Made by a program: the position numbers and the translations under genes | The notes under the pieces: model-generated | Seen by the model: only the letters and a program-made list of their open reading frames with translations | Told to the model about the DNA's origin: nothing | Databases searched by the model: none | Source: a virus | IMG/VR virus record: IMGVR_UViG_3300035698_001288 | Span: 1-23,103 of that record | Direction: 5' to 3' (one strand) | DNA length: 23,103 bases | Shown here: positions 7,101 to 15,850 of the stretch, in pieces | Position numbering within the stretch: position 1 is the first letter of the stretch | Layout: every line of letters starts with the position of its first letter

Positions 7101-8368
7101 ATCGTCCGCGCCGTGACTGACTCGGCAGCACTCAAACTACGGCTACCTGTTTCGGCATCGCTAATCTTGATTGCAGTTTCGACTTGCGGAACGGGTTTGG
7201 AGACAACGCCTTTCTTCACGAACTGTTTCGCCTCCTTATTCGTCATGAAGTTGACGTCGGGATAAGCGCGACGCAATTCCTTTATCCCCGCGAGTGCTGG
7301 ACCTTGCACGATGATGTTAGGAGCATCGCCAGCAGCCGCTTTGACGTTCTTCAACTGCACGTACGGAGCGTCTTGTTTAGCAGTCCCTTTCGCCACGTAA
7401 TCGGAAAGAGGGGTTACTTTAACTTTCGCGGGTACGCCAACTGCGTCTAGGATTTTAGCCAATGCAACTTCTGGCGTGATCTTGGCCGTACCCTTGATTG
7501 GAGCCGTTGTGTATTCGGCTAGGCGCGTTGAGGGGATGTCGCCCATCGTAGTGCGTGTACCCGCGTATATGGCCCCCATATCGCCGCCCGTGGCCTTGTA
7601 ATTGGCCTCGCTTGCCGCAACCTTGTATCGGGTGGAAGCAACGTCAAATGGCGCGTCAATGGGCCGCGTTACGGGCGCAGAACGGATTGTAGGGAAGGTC
7701 AACGTGTCGCGTGATCCATTGGCCCCAGCATACGATATGGTTAGTTCACCATCTGAACGAGCCATACTACCCTCGAGGTCAAGTCTAGCCTGCGGAGTTA
7801 TGTAACGGGAAGCCGTGCCTAGCAGCCCGCCAAGGACCGTACCCATCGCAACGCCAGCCAAACTCTCCTCAACAGTCCGCGCCGACTGGAGATTGTACAG
7901 TGCGGCTTCTTGGACAGTTACGGCACCTGCGGCCAGAGCGAAAGAATCCCTCGCCCCCTTCAATCCCTTTGCAGTGCCCGCGATAGGCAGAAGCGATACA
8001 GGGCTGATCATGCCTGCCGCAGCCGTAGCCACGAAACCCGCAAAACCAGATGTGGCGAGGATTTCCTTATCCTTCAGTTCCGTAGTGATCTTGTCGTTAA
8101 GAAAATCCAATTCCGCCTGACTTTGCGCACGGCCTAGAACGTCAGCGTATTGGTCGCCCAAAAGATTATCAGTAAGGGCCGCTACCACGTCGAACCCTTC
8201 TTCAGGCTCGAATGATGGACGCATGTTGTACTGTGCGAGGTTGATCAGATCGTTCTCTTGGCGAAAACCTGCGGACAGAACTTCGCCCAACCCGTAATCA
8301 GTTGCCTCGGGTTGGGCTACGCCTGTTGCAGGAGCCGCCGTTGTAGGGTCATACTTAACAATTTCCAT
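4130..8368 (-). CDS. Large internal virion (ejection) protein, T7 gp16-like
   Basis: A 1412-residue protein, close in size and position to T7 gp16 (1318), the last ejection protein before the fibre. Near the N-terminus are two Gly/Ala-rich hydrophobic stretches (GFAGFVATAAAGMISPVSLLPIA, about 105-130, and SLAGVAMGTVLGGLLGTA), and another lies towards the C-terminus (GTVLSLALGAVSYYAW). The middle is long, charged and helical. Proteins of this class leave the capsid at infection and help form the channel through the cell envelope for DNA entry. I see no lytic transglycosylase domain here, unlike T7 gp16; that domain lies in the gene before. Identification rests on size, order and composition, not on one diagnostic motif. 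It overlaps both neighbours as TAATG. Confidence 0.75.
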   Translation of the reverse strand: MEIVKYDPTTAAPATGVAQPEATDYGLGEVLSAGFRQENDLINLAQYNMRPSFEPEEGFDVVAALTDNLLGDQYADVLGRAQSQAELDFLNDKITTELKDKEILATSGFAGFVATAAAGMISPVSLLPIAGTAKGLKGARDSFALAAGAVTVQEAALYNLQSARTVEESLAGVAMGTVLGGLLGTASRYITPQARLDLEGSMARSDGELTISYAGANGSRDTLTFPTIRSAPVTRPIDAPFDVASTRYKVAASEANYKATGGDMGAIYAGTRTTMGDIPSTRLAEYTTAPIKGTAKITPEVALAKILDAVGVPAKVKVTPLSDYVAKGTAKQDAPYVQLKNVKAAAGDAPNIIVQGPALAGIKELRRAYPDVNFMTNKEAKQFVKKGVVSKPVPQVETAIKISDAETGSRSLSAAESVTARTIAKPGTIRAKLITALNRINPVSRNLDQKLSPAASIWTERFQLPGVRLEGSNAVQSAAGEGTIHSRTGTHQAKIADFVQEYDNAYARHIAEGPLPEGKLYGAWLAQIKARIKLPEGKLSYVDFGNAAFDVANTGVKHTDQFVNDAAKAQLKYYKKVNDVVKLYHEDRILADGPDAEPLYREQEFVEGSDVQHYVHHQFDNVAVVDNMNSFLDDFTAHGEDIMNARFSKAHQSFTKAHTKRVTEIANYGIPTKTLTADITKSTARVDTLNKFYEEEVLAVKTVASELKKQGINGLEFREAMKSFRKGLGSQYNDAMAEVRGLKSRVKALEKVKKTPLKNRATKADKLREELVEFEETFDAKWRKEGAEDLNVVRGEANFKEQAIVDAQELYRRIAGQPNRVSGLSVLSAKRGPQLQRTLEMPYATKKKYLNRNPENVVRVHGHTMFPDMEIYRATGSTNGARIFQEIDDDIARGIERLKNATHIFEGRPVIRMAMKADEIEVSGGKVDKLKATTKDTLFKFIDQTTGKEIPNKKTLLEITPERRIELNRALLKQGNEIIRDMRVIVDRERHSRGIPENGDAFGYRLGRAARNANVVLRMGTVAVSSIPDLARPVFRYGMSSVFNNGWAPLVTDLKKVKMSRQEAYRFGIALDPLLHNRAQALFDVGENYSLRQNMAERGLETLANKTGFVALFDRWTAENKLITTNITFAEYGNAFRVLNEGGNAKEISKAKDLLYSNGLNDDMIGRIWKQYNREGGSELFDDGFRLPNTENWDDFEATMAMKAAVQNAIDDLIITPGLDRPSWMDANEAFRVVGQFRSFNFTATNRTVVAGLQQSDMAFMQGTVLSLALGAVSYYAWARSIGGEQWEKAKNADENLIMYEALGRSGLLAVFGEGQRIGEQIPGLNDYAIFGGEGRSSRRADSVLASVLGPSYGLASDLTSVVQGLSDPTQSTLHKARVSMVPYQNVFYFRALLDQMQNGLGEAAGLPETRR

Positions 8369-11160
8369 TAGTTATCCAATCGCTGCAGGCGGGCGTTGAG
8401 TTCGGTCAGATTATCATTGTACCGTTTGTAGTCGTGTGGGTCGAACCGTTCGTGATAGCGATCACGTAATTCAGTTTGGCGGGCAATCTGGCGGACCAAA
8501 TCCATACGGTTACCTACGTCTTCGTTGATCGTTACTTCGCCAATTTGCGAAGTCAATTGAGTGTTCGTCTGTTGAAGGCGACTAATCTCTTGTTCAGCCT
8601 GCGAGCGTTCTTCATCGCCTTCCAGCGTGAATTGTAAGTTGCGGATCAAAGTATTGATCTGGTTCGTGTTGCTCTCAATTCTACCCTCGAGGTTCGCCTT
8701 CGTTTGCCGCGCGACTACATTGTCCTGCGCCTTTTCAGTAAGCGTTGGGCGGATACGCAACGGAAGTCCCTGAGCATCCATGCGCGTAATGTACGCGCCG
8801 TTAGCGTCTCGCAGCATAACCTTGTACGAGGCGGGTTGATTGTTCGCGCGGTCACTTACAGACTGGCCATCGCTAACCAATTCGAATACCTCGTCAGGGC
8901 CGAGTTCCAGACTTGTGCGAATATCATCTTCGATCCAGTTAAAGGAACCTTGGAATTGCTTATAGCCCGCTGAGCCTGATGTAGGCGGCATAAACATCAG
9001 TCGGTTTTCCCCGCCAATTTCAGACGGTCCCCAGCTATTTTGCATCTGTTCCGAAACGAACTCACGCGTCTGCTTCTCGTCCCCGAACAGTGTGTAGTAT
9101 TCCTGATACAGCGCATTAAAGTCTTTGCGCATCAGGCTCAAGGTTGCTGGGTTGGCGGGCAGTTGCACCCATTCGGATCGTGGCCGCATAAGAAATTCAG
9201 TACTCGAACGATAGTCTGAAAGCATATCTGCATTGGAAATGCCCGCCAAGCTAGTTTCGATTTCCTCGCTCATAGCTTCACGCATCGCCCGCTGTGTCGG
9301 ATCACGCCAGTCGTTAAACCGCTGGGCGATTGCTTCCGCTTGATCCGGCGGAGTGTACTTGGCGATAATGTTATACGCGTTAGTCGCCTCGACCAGTTCG
9401 TCGCTTACCCCAGTGGCAAATCCGTGTGGGTTGGCTTCACGCATCTGGTTGAGTGTGCTCATCGCATAGTTGACTTTCGCGGGGTCAGAACTGTTGTACA
9501 TGCCCTCGAGCATATCGTTACCGCGCTCAGGCAGAATACCAGTCGCCGAGAATACTTGCGCCAATCGACGCGCAGCCGCAGGGTCGTTATCGCTAAGCCC
9601 CTGAGTAATCCCCGTCCGGTCCATGTACGTCGCAGCCGCCAATTGATTTTCCGGCGTGTCCAGAATAACTGCGCCCGAAGTCAACGCCCCAGTAAACCGT
9701 TCAAGATTCTGGCGGTTCTCGCGTTCTTCGGATACCTTGGTAAGCAGGCTAGGCAAATCAGCTTGCAGCACATCCCCATTGGCAGCAGCAGCTATCACTT
9801 CCCGTTCGCCGATAATTCCCGCAGCCAAACCGATTTGTAATTGAACAGCCGCAGCCTTCTTCTGTTCCACAACTGCTTGATCGATCTGGGCTTGTGTTTG
9901 TTGCGCGGCGTTAGCCAGTGTTGCGCGGACATCGAAGGACAACCCCTCGTAGCGTGGATCAGTCCACAAGTCGGGCGCCTCGGAATTGCCCGTACCCCCA
10001 CCGTTCAGTCCCTGCGAACCTTGGAATGTGTTGAGGAAATCATCGTCAGACATTCCGATAAAGCCTTCCCAAGTTCCCTCGAGCGCGGCTTTGACATTAA
10101 GCAGTTGCGCACGATCGCCAGATTGAATAACCTGTTGGAAGTTCGCTTCGCCAGAACCGACTTGGCGGTTGAACCGTTCCTCTGCTAGGAATAGTGCCGC
10201 CCTATCTTGGTTGCGCGGGGAGAAGTCTTGCAGGTCCATAATGCCCGAAACCCGATCCCACTCAGTTGCCGTGAATTGGTAACGACCAGCGGCACTGCTT
10301 ACGCGCCCGTCAGGACGCTCGACAAAGATACGCGGGTGATCGGAGTAGTCGTCGAAATGTTCCGGCGCAGAACCGTGCCCATTGTAGCGAATGTTATACG
10401 CGCCGCCACTCTCAGGCTTCGCAATCGTGTTAAGGGTAGCCCGCTGCCAAGGTGCGAGACCCGCCATAACTGGGTTGCTTCCGTCAGCTTCTCCGACAGG
10501 AAGTTCGTTCGCCAAAGCGTCTTGCAGCACCAATTGGAACTCGGAGGATAGCAAGCCTGTTTCGGCCGCTTCCAGCATGGTAGTCTTATTCGCTTCTGGA
10601 ATATTCGTAGAATTAATCAGTTGCGTAACCACGACCATCGCACTGTCCGCGTCAGTAACGCCCTCGAGAATGTCGCCTGCGAGTGAGCCCGTAATGTCTT
10701 GGATCGTCTTCAACTGGAATTGGTTGCGCAGATCGTACTCAGTGCCGAATGTGCTGGTAGCCAAGTTTTGCACTGCGACTTCAGATTTGCCCCGATACTC
10801 CTCTTGCAAACTTTCGGGAAGAGACACAAGGAACTCTTCTTGCACGACACGGAGTTGTTCTGTCCGCGCGTTGGTCAATCCGGTGCCTTCTTCGGGCGCG
10901 TCGTTTACCAGAGTAATCTGTTCCCGTGCACGTGCGCCTTGCCACTCAGCCCAGCCCACATCGGCGTTGAACCGCTCATCCTGTTCCTCTTGCTGTTCCT
11001 GCGCACGTTGCAGCGCCAAGAGTGAATTGCCGTAATTTTCCGTCGAACGGGCCATGCCCTCAAACGCAGTCGCAATGCCAAAACCGAACGCGTCGGAGTT
11101 GCCTACGTTACGTTGGCTTTGCTGGCGATTGCCGCGTACCCGTACTTCACCAATAGCCAT
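8368..11160 (-). CDS. Internal virion protein with lambda R-type lytic transglycosylase domain
   Basis: A 930-residue virion protein in the place of T7 gp15 (747). Residues 1-225 are helical and charged. Residues about 235-370 form a lysozyme-like domain of the lambda endolysin R (GH104) type: AKPESGGAYNIRYNG with catalytic candidate Glu250, then DYSDHPR at 271-277, AGRYQF at 291-296, W301 and DFSPRNQD at 312-319, all in the same order as in lambda R. The long C-terminal part is helical with coiled-coil segments near 830-880. Expected role: local opening of peptidoglycan at infection so that the tail channel can extend, cleaving the glycan to 1,6-anhydro products. In T7 the equivalent activity is a different lytic transglycosylase fold at the start of gp16. 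Confidence 0.8.
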   Translation of the reverse strand: MAIGEVRVRGNRQQSQRNVGNSDAFGFGIATAFEGMARSTENYGNSLLALQRAQEQQEEQDERFNADVGWAEWQGARAREQITLVNDAPEEGTGLTNARTEQLRVVQEEFLVSLPESLQEEYRGKSEVAVQNLATSTFGTEYDLRNQFQLKTIQDITGSLAGDILEGVTDADSAMVVVTQLINSTNIPEANKTTMLEAAETGLLSSEFQLVLQDALANELPVGEADGSNPVMAGLAPWQRATLNTIAKPESGGAYNIRYNGHGSAPEHFDDYSDHPRIFVERPDGRVSSAAGRYQFTATEWDRVSGIMDLQDFSPRNQDRAALFLAEERFNRQVGSGEANFQQVIQSGDRAQLLNVKAALEGTWEGFIGMSDDDFLNTFQGSQGLNGGGTGNSEAPDLWTDPRYEGLSFDVRATLANAAQQTQAQIDQAVVEQKKAAAVQLQIGLAAGIIGEREVIAAAANGDVLQADLPSLLTKVSEERENRQNLERFTGALTSGAVILDTPENQLAAATYMDRTGITQGLSDNDPAAARRLAQVFSATGILPERGNDMLEGMYNSSDPAKVNYAMSTLNQMREANPHGFATGVSDELVEATNAYNIIAKYTPPDQAEAIAQRFNDWRDPTQRAMREAMSEEIETSLAGISNADMLSDYRSSTEFLMRPRSEWVQLPANPATLSLMRKDFNALYQEYYTLFGDEKQTREFVSEQMQNSWGPSEIGGENRLMFMPPTSGSAGYKQFQGSFNWIEDDIRTSLELGPDEVFELVSDGQSVSDRANNQPASYKVMLRDANGAYITRMDAQGLPLRIRPTLTEKAQDNVVARQTKANLEGRIESNTNQINTLIRNLQFTLEGDEERSQAEQEISRLQQTNTQLTSQIGEVTINEDVGNRMDLVRQIARQTELRDRYHERFDPHDYKRYNDNLTELNARLQRLDN

Positions 11161-11702
11161 TATTCAAGCCCTCTCACAGTGTTCGCATTAAATGTAGAAG
11201 CAGTTGAAATCAGGCTACTGCCGAAATTCAGCTTCGCGGCTGTAACTTTGTTCTTGCCCCGAACTGTGGCCATTTGCCCTTCGGTGATTGAGTCGGCGGC
11301 TTGCTGTCGGAAATTGGCGGCAGTAGTTTCACCTTCGTAAATAATATTTGCCCGATCTTTCGCAGCCAATTCCTTCGCGCTTTTACGACGCAAGCCCATG
11401 CTGCCAACGCCGAGGCTTAGACCCGAAGCGCCTGACTGGGCCAGCAACGAACCCATTTCACCTTGCGCGAGCATGTCTTGTTCCTGCGAACGGATGGCCG
11501 CTTCTTCAACAGTCTTTTGCGCATTGTTCGTCGCGATTTGCGCATTGTTTCGCGCCACGGCAGTTGCATACCGCGCTTCAGTCTCGGCGGCGTTTTTCGC
11601 GTTGATGTAACTTACGCCCGCCATGACTGCGGAGGCACCAGCCACCATTGCCGGAGTAATCGCCGCTGCCGCAGCTATTGCGAGAGGAATTGCCTGCGCC
11701 AT
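11160..11702 (-). CDS. Internal virion protein, T7 gp14-like
   Basis: A 180-residue protein beginning MAQAIPLAIAAAAAITPAMV, an Ala-rich hydrophobic N-terminus with a likely membrane-seeking helix at residues 4-33, followed by long Ala/Gln/Glu-rich helices (YATAVARNNAQIATNNAQKT) and a Gly/Ser-rich turn (SGASGLSLGVGSMGLRRKSA). Size, composition and place between a gp13-like gene and the large ejection proteins match T7 gp14 (196), which goes into the outer membrane on infection. The start at 11702 is preferred over ATG at 11714 because it overlaps the previous stop as TAATG, the coupling used repeatedly in this cluster, with GGAAGAA upstream. The 11714 start would add only four residues. Confidence 0.75.
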   Translation of the reverse strand: MAQAIPLAIAAAAAITPAMVAGASAVMAGVSYINAKNAAETEARYATAVARNNAQIATNNAQKTVEEAAIRSQEQDMLAQGEMGSLLAQSGASGLSLGVGSMGLRRKSAKELAAKDRANIIYEGETTAANFRQQAADSITEGQMATVRGKNKVTAAKLNFGSSLISTASTFNANTVRGLE

Positions 11703-12088
11703 TATTTCTTCCATTCATATAGGTTGCGTTCATCGACAGTTTGCATGTAAGACAGTCCACACAGTTTGATGAACTTGTTATCCATGTCCGAGTAGATAGA
11801 CGCTTCCGCGTGTACCCGCCCGAGAAGAGCCGTACAAAAATCAGTAGCCAGTTGGCGGCATTCCCGAATTTGCTTTCGAGTGTAATTCGTATCTTCTGGG
11901 ATAGCCAGCCAAATATAGTTGTCGATACTCAAAAACGTTTTCTGCATAACCCCGATGTAGGCCATCGTATCTGGCCCTTCCGACATACGCCAAATCTCAG
12001 GCGTAAGTTTGAGAAATCCGTCGTACTCAGGATCGTCGTAGATAAAAGCGCCATCCGAGAGAAGAGTTTCTACGCTATCAAGCTGCAT
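11702..12088 (-). CDS. T7 gp13-like protein with degenerate acetyltransferase-type fold
   Basis: A 128-residue protein between the nozzle and the gp14-like gene, the position of T7 gp13 (138). The C-terminal half, LLGRVHAEASIYSDMDNKFIKLCGL, recalls the ending of GNAT-like phage proteins in which a last beta strand is followed by an Asn/Asp-x-x-hydrophobic helix and a cysteine- or tryptophan-rich loop. I see no intact acetyl-CoA loop (Q/R-x-x-G-x-G/A), so an enzyme activity is unlikely; members of this family in podoviruses are virion or assembly proteins. The start overlaps the nozzle stop as TGATG. Family assignment is moderate and depends on gene order. Confidence 0.6.
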   Translation of the reverse strand: MQLDSVETLLSDGAFIYDDPEYDGFLKLTPEIWRMSEGPDTMAYIGVMQKTFLSIDNYIWLAIPEDTNYTRKQIRECRQLATDFCTALLGRVHAEASIYSDMDNKFIKLCGLSYMQTVDERNLYEWKK

Positions 12089-14937
12089 CAGGTGTCACTC
12101 CCGATCGAGTCAATTCGCAGGCCAAGGATGTGCGCAGGGAGGGGATAGCGTTGCTCGATCACAATACTCTTGTCATAATCCCAACCACTGGCGAGCGACA
12201 TTTCTTTTGTCCCGTTAGTAACTGGGCGCGGGCTATCGTAATTGGTAAACTGTTCGTCTTTCATTTCGTACATTCTACCGTCTTCTACGCCGACGAACAG
12301 GCCACGAGTATCTTTCAATTCTAGCGCGCAACTCTTGATAGCGCGGCGAAAGCCTTCAGTGATTTGTTGCGCGAAGGTAGGCTTCAGTGTACGGGCCTTG
12401 CAAAGATAGGGCAGTCCGACATGGATAACAGACGCAGGTTCTTCAAGGGTGATTGATCCGTCAGTAACAGTTAAGCCGGAATAGACGTTACCGTCAGCAA
12501 GTACGTCCACCGATCGGCCTTCGAGGTTCCAAAGATTCGAAACAACTGTAACAGGCGTAACCCAAGTTACATCGGCAATTGCGAAATCGAACGGGAGAGG
12601 CGGGCTGGTGTACGGATAGACTTCAGTAATATCCCGTAGGAATTTACCTGTAACCTTCTGCGCGCCAACAGAGTCCACACGGAACTTTCCGCCGCCGAGG
12701 AAGATAATATCGCCTGCTAGAATATCATCGTCGTCGGAAGGATTTTCAAACAGGATTTCCACGCCCTCGCCAGTGACTGCTTGCGGATACACTGCGCCAA
12801 CGAATAGATTGCGCTCCAGTGTCCGCGCACTGTCTACGTTGATGCTATCCTCGAGATTGACCAAACGCGCTTCCGAGGAAACTTCGAGGAATTGGGTAGT
12901 CGATCCGTCAGGATTTGGCCGCTTGATGATCCGGTGAATAGTGTCACGGCCCGCGACTGAGGCAACACAGCAGTCGATGTAGCGGCCTTGCGTTTCGTAG
13001 CTAGTGAAGGCGAAGATTTCATTAGGCCGCTCGTACGCGACCACAACCATGCGGCCATCTGACCGGACGCAGTGCAGAAGTTTATTCGGCTCGGCAGCCC
13101 ATTCCATGCGCGTAATCCGAGTATCGGCATTCACCAAGTGATTGGCTAGGACTGAAATATCCTGCAGTTTGAACGCGTTAGTATATTCCGTATACATCAT
13201 TGCGTTGATCGCGCTGCTTTGCGCTTCGACAAAAACCACGTCCAGATCAATTTGGGCTGGGTTGGTGTTTGAGCTACCTTTGTACGCTTGTGGCTCGGAG
13301 AGGGCGTTGACCGCCGAAACCGCTTTACCTTCCTCGGCGCGGAGTAGGCTTACGTTGGAACGCGTGAATACGAGCAGGCCACTGCGAAGTGCGACAAGGT
13401 GGAAAATGGGCTGGATATTATTGTCGTCGATTTCAAAGACGTAACCGTCACCCGCGTTTGGCACACGGCTCACGCTAAAGTCATTCGGTGCGCCCGGTCT
13501 GGTTGCCCAAATCGACATAGGAAAATTCAGTGACCCCGCGTATACGTCACGCTGTTGAAACCGCTTGTATGATCTAGGGGTGAGGCCCGTGATCGGAGTT
13601 GCCTTGGCGAAAAATGTCGCACTACTGCCGGAACCCGTAACTGCGAAACCGTACCCGTTAGGGGTAGTTCCCGAATTAGCCAATTCGTAGTCGTCGCCGC
13701 CATTGACAACGCGAACACCAGTTACGCCGCCCGCAGCATTGACCAGTGGGTTTGCGGAGAAAGAAGTACCGCCCCCAGTCGTGATTGTGATTACATCCGT
13801 AGCAGCGTAACCGGAACCCATTGCAGTAACGGATACCTCGTAAACAGTACCGCCGCGAAAGGGGTTGTACTCGCTTACAGGGGCGCGCGTAAAATCGGCT
13901 ACAATGTTATCGTCAGTGAATGAGGTTGTGTAGGAAATACCCGCGAAGCCAAGGAACTCGCCGCCAGTCAAATTGCCGCCATTAGATGCGACCAGCGATT
14001 TGTAGAGTACATAATACTCGGCGCTAGGAACAGCCGCCCAAGTTACGACCCAGCTACCCGCAGTGGCCGAAATGTCAACGATATTATCTTTCACCAATAC
14101 TGGGGATAGCTGACTTTCTTGCCCACCGATCACTGCCGAAACCGCGTAGAGAACGCCAGCCGTGCCGGAACCAGAAGTGGCTAGTGCGGGAACGGCGGGG
14201 GCAACCAGAGGGCTGACATTGGGGATGTCGATGATGGACCAGCTGTCCGAGTCAGCAAACGTGAGTTCTTTCCGCGTACCGTTAAGTGCGGTTATTACTG
14301 CCCGCTCTTTGTGCTGTTCGAATTTCAGATCGTTTCCGTCTGCAACGACGATCCCAGTCGCGATCTGGTAAACGCTTGAGACAGCATTTCCGGCCACGTT
14401 GGTTAGCGAACTAGCGTCGAGAAACGGGCCGTTTTCAATAGGGCTGATTGTAATCGTGTTCGTGGTTGTGAACAGGATTTTAAAATGCCGATTGCGCAGT
14501 TCCGGCGCGTCGAAAAGATTGCCTGTGTAGATGTAATCGCCAGTCGTGTAACCGTGGCCTGCGATAGTTAGTAAGGGGCAAATCCCGCTATCTGCGCCGA
14601 TGGTTATGTTTGCGTCGGCGAGCGTGGTGACTGTCTGCGCCGCGTTCAGCACATAGCCGTTTTGGCGAAACACGAACATGGCGGAATTTACAAACACCAG
14701 CACGTAGTCGTCGTCAAACGCACGGAACCTGAATAGGCGCGCTTTCTCATCAGTGTCAAATAGCGGCACTTTGTATACATCGCCAGGACGGGAAATGATC
14801 CCGCCGCGAAAATCGACGAAGAAGTTTGTAGCCTCTTTCAGCCCCAAAGGGTACTTGTTCAAATCTGTCCGCGCGTAAAAGTCTTGGCTGACTTCGCCAG
14901 TGACAAACGCATAGTTTACTGACGGGTCAGTTGTCAT
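12088..14937 (-). CDS. Tail nozzle protein, T7 gp12-like
   Basis: A 949-residue beta-rich protein forming the distal part of the short tail, where fibres attach and DNA leaves (T7 gp12 is 794). The N-terminus has the hallmark of the family: NYAFVTGEVSQDFYARTDLNKYPLG then ATNFFVDFRGGIISRPGD. An insertion that looks like a fibronectin-type sandwich spans about 243-350, and a Gly-rich GSGYAATDVITITTGGGT unit follows at 373-391, a repeat type common in phage surface proteins. The last third is the conserved nozzle core. The ATG overlaps the tail-tube stop as ATGA, and the TGA overlaps the next ATG. The extra length compared with T7 is explained by the inserted domains. Confidence 0.85.
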   Translation of the reverse strand: MTTDPSVNYAFVTGEVSQDFYARTDLNKYPLGLKEATNFFVDFRGGIISRPGDVYKVPLFDTDEKARLFRFRAFDDDYVLVFVNSAMFVFRQNGYVLNAAQTVTTLADANITIGADSGICPLLTIAGHGYTTGDYIYTGNLFDAPELRNRHFKILFTTTNTITISPIENGPFLDASSLTNVAGNAVSSVYQIATGIVVADGNDLKFEQHKERAVITALNGTRKELTFADSDSWSIIDIPNVSPLVAPAVPALATSGSGTAGVLYAVSAVIGGQESQLSPVLVKDNIVDISATAGSWVVTWAAVPSAEYYVLYKSLVASNGGNLTGGEFLGFAGISYTTSFTDDNIVADFTRAPVSEYNPFRGGTVYEVSVTAMGSGYAATDVITITTGGGTSFSANPLVNAAGGVTGVRVVNGGDDYELANSGTTPNGYGFAVTGSGSSATFFAKATPITGLTPRSYKRFQQRDVYAGSLNFPMSIWATRPGAPNDFSVSRVPNAGDGYVFEIDDNNIQPIFHLVALRSGLLVFTRSNVSLLRAEEGKAVSAVNALSEPQAYKGSSNTNPAQIDLDVVFVEAQSSAINAMMYTEYTNAFKLQDISVLANHLVNADTRITRMEWAAEPNKLLHCVRSDGRMVVVAYERPNEIFAFTSYETQGRYIDCCVASVAGRDTIHRIIKRPNPDGSTTQFLEVSSEARLVNLEDSINVDSARTLERNLFVGAVYPQAVTGEGVEILFENPSDDDDILAGDIIFLGGGKFRVDSVGAQKVTGKFLRDITEVYPYTSPPLPFDFAIADVTWVTPVTVVSNLWNLEGRSVDVLADGNVYSGLTVTDGSITLEEPASVIHVGLPYLCKARTLKPTFAQQITEGFRRAIKSCALELKDTRGLFVGVEDGRMYEMKDEQFTNYDSPRPVTNGTKEMSLASGWDYDKSIVIEQRYPLPAHILGLRIDSIGSDT

Positions 14938-15602
14938 GCTACGATCCCATTGAATTGCGTGACTGGGTAGAAATACCGATTGACGGGCATCTCGCCGGAA
15001 TAGCCGCGAATGGCAACCCAGCTAGGAATGTCGTCGATGATCTCGTCTTGCTCGTTGGCCACTTCTGTTTGCGCGTTCAGTACAATTTCTTGCGCCGTGC
15101 GGACCAGTCGATCGTGGACAAAAGACTTGCCCGTAAGGTCGAGGGAAAGTCGCGCGCCAAGGGTATTGGCAACAGCGTCTTGAAGCCCCGCATCCCACAG
15201 GGTGACATTTTCCACGTCACGAGTGTAGCGCAAAATCGCCTGTTCTACATTCGTGTCGATAATTTTTTGGTCGGTGTCTACGCCGCGTTCAAACCGCATA
15301 TAGCTATGCAGGTAACGGGGAGCGAGCGCATCCGATGGCTCGAGGTAACGATATTTAAATCCGGGCGCTGGATCAATATCGAACCATGTACTCGCCTCAG
15401 TCCGCGTTGAAAGCAGAGCGAGACGAGTATCTTTTTTGGCACAAGGCCAAGAAGCGGATTTCAGTACCGTTTGTCTCGCGACGGGATACCAAATCCGGCA
15501 GAGGTCTGCCTCCCGACTAATCTCATCTTCCGATGAAATATAACCTTTTGAGGAGGCAGCACTAAGTGCTCGGTTCCATATGTCTACTACGCTTAGTGCC
15601 AT
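14934..15602 (-). CDS. Tail tube / head-tail adaptor protein, T7 gp11-like
   Basis: A 222-residue protein (T7 gp11 is 196). The family pattern is clear: an N-terminal VDIWNRALSAASSK helix, a region with READLCRIWYPVARQTVLKSASWPCA matching the usual hydrophobic helix ending in a Trp, a YLEPSDALAPRYLHS segment, and a later helix with LGARLSLDLTGK. Members form a twelve-fold ring between portal and nozzle. A TTAAGGGGAACC ribosome binding region precedes the ATG. It overlaps the nozzle start as ATGA. Confidence 0.85.
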   Translation of the reverse strand: MALSVVDIWNRALSAASSKGYISSEDEISREADLCRIWYPVARQTVLKSASWPCAKKDTRLALLSTRTEASTWFDIDPAPGFKYRYLEPSDALAPRYLHSYMRFERGVDTDQKIIDTNVEQAILRYTRDVENVTLWDAGLQDAVANTLGARLSLDLTGKSFVHDRLVRTAQEIVLNAQTEVANEQDEIIDDIPSWVAIRGYSGEMPVNRYFYPVTQFNGIVA

Positions 15603-15619
15603 TGCTGGTTCCCCTTAAG

Positions 15620-15850
15620 TTACTTCTTGGCCTTGGCGGCTGGCGCGGCTGTCCCTACCGCGTCGGCATCTGATTCCTTCAAATCGAGTTCCGGCTCTTC
15701 GATTTCGGGCTCTTCAATCTGAGTTGCCGAAGAAGGAGACGCACCCTCTTTGAAGTGATGCACGGAGCCCGCTGTGCAGGTTACAGAACCATTCCAGAAA
15801 GCTCCGCGCAAACGATACCAGCCTGCAGGGCGTTTTGCTTTATCGCCCAT
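15620..15850 (-). CDS. Small hypothetical protein with acidic repeat tail
   Basis: A 76-residue protein. The first 35 residues have a compact form (GWYRLRGAFWNGSVTCTAGSVHHF) recalling small phage domains of the pattern Tyr-x-Leu ... Gly ... Gly. The rest is low complexity: a duplicated acidic unit IEEPEIEEPELDLKE, then Ala/Lys (APAAKAKK). It overlaps the cement-protein stop as TAATG and precedes the tail tube gene by 17 bases. I do not recognise a family. Position between cement and tail adaptor would suit a minor head or head-completion protein, but no evidence fixes this. Confidence 0.65.
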   Translation of the reverse strand: MGDKAKRPAGWYRLRGAFWNGSVTCTAGSVHHFKEGASPSSATQIEEPEIEEPELDLKESDADAVGTAAPAAKAKK

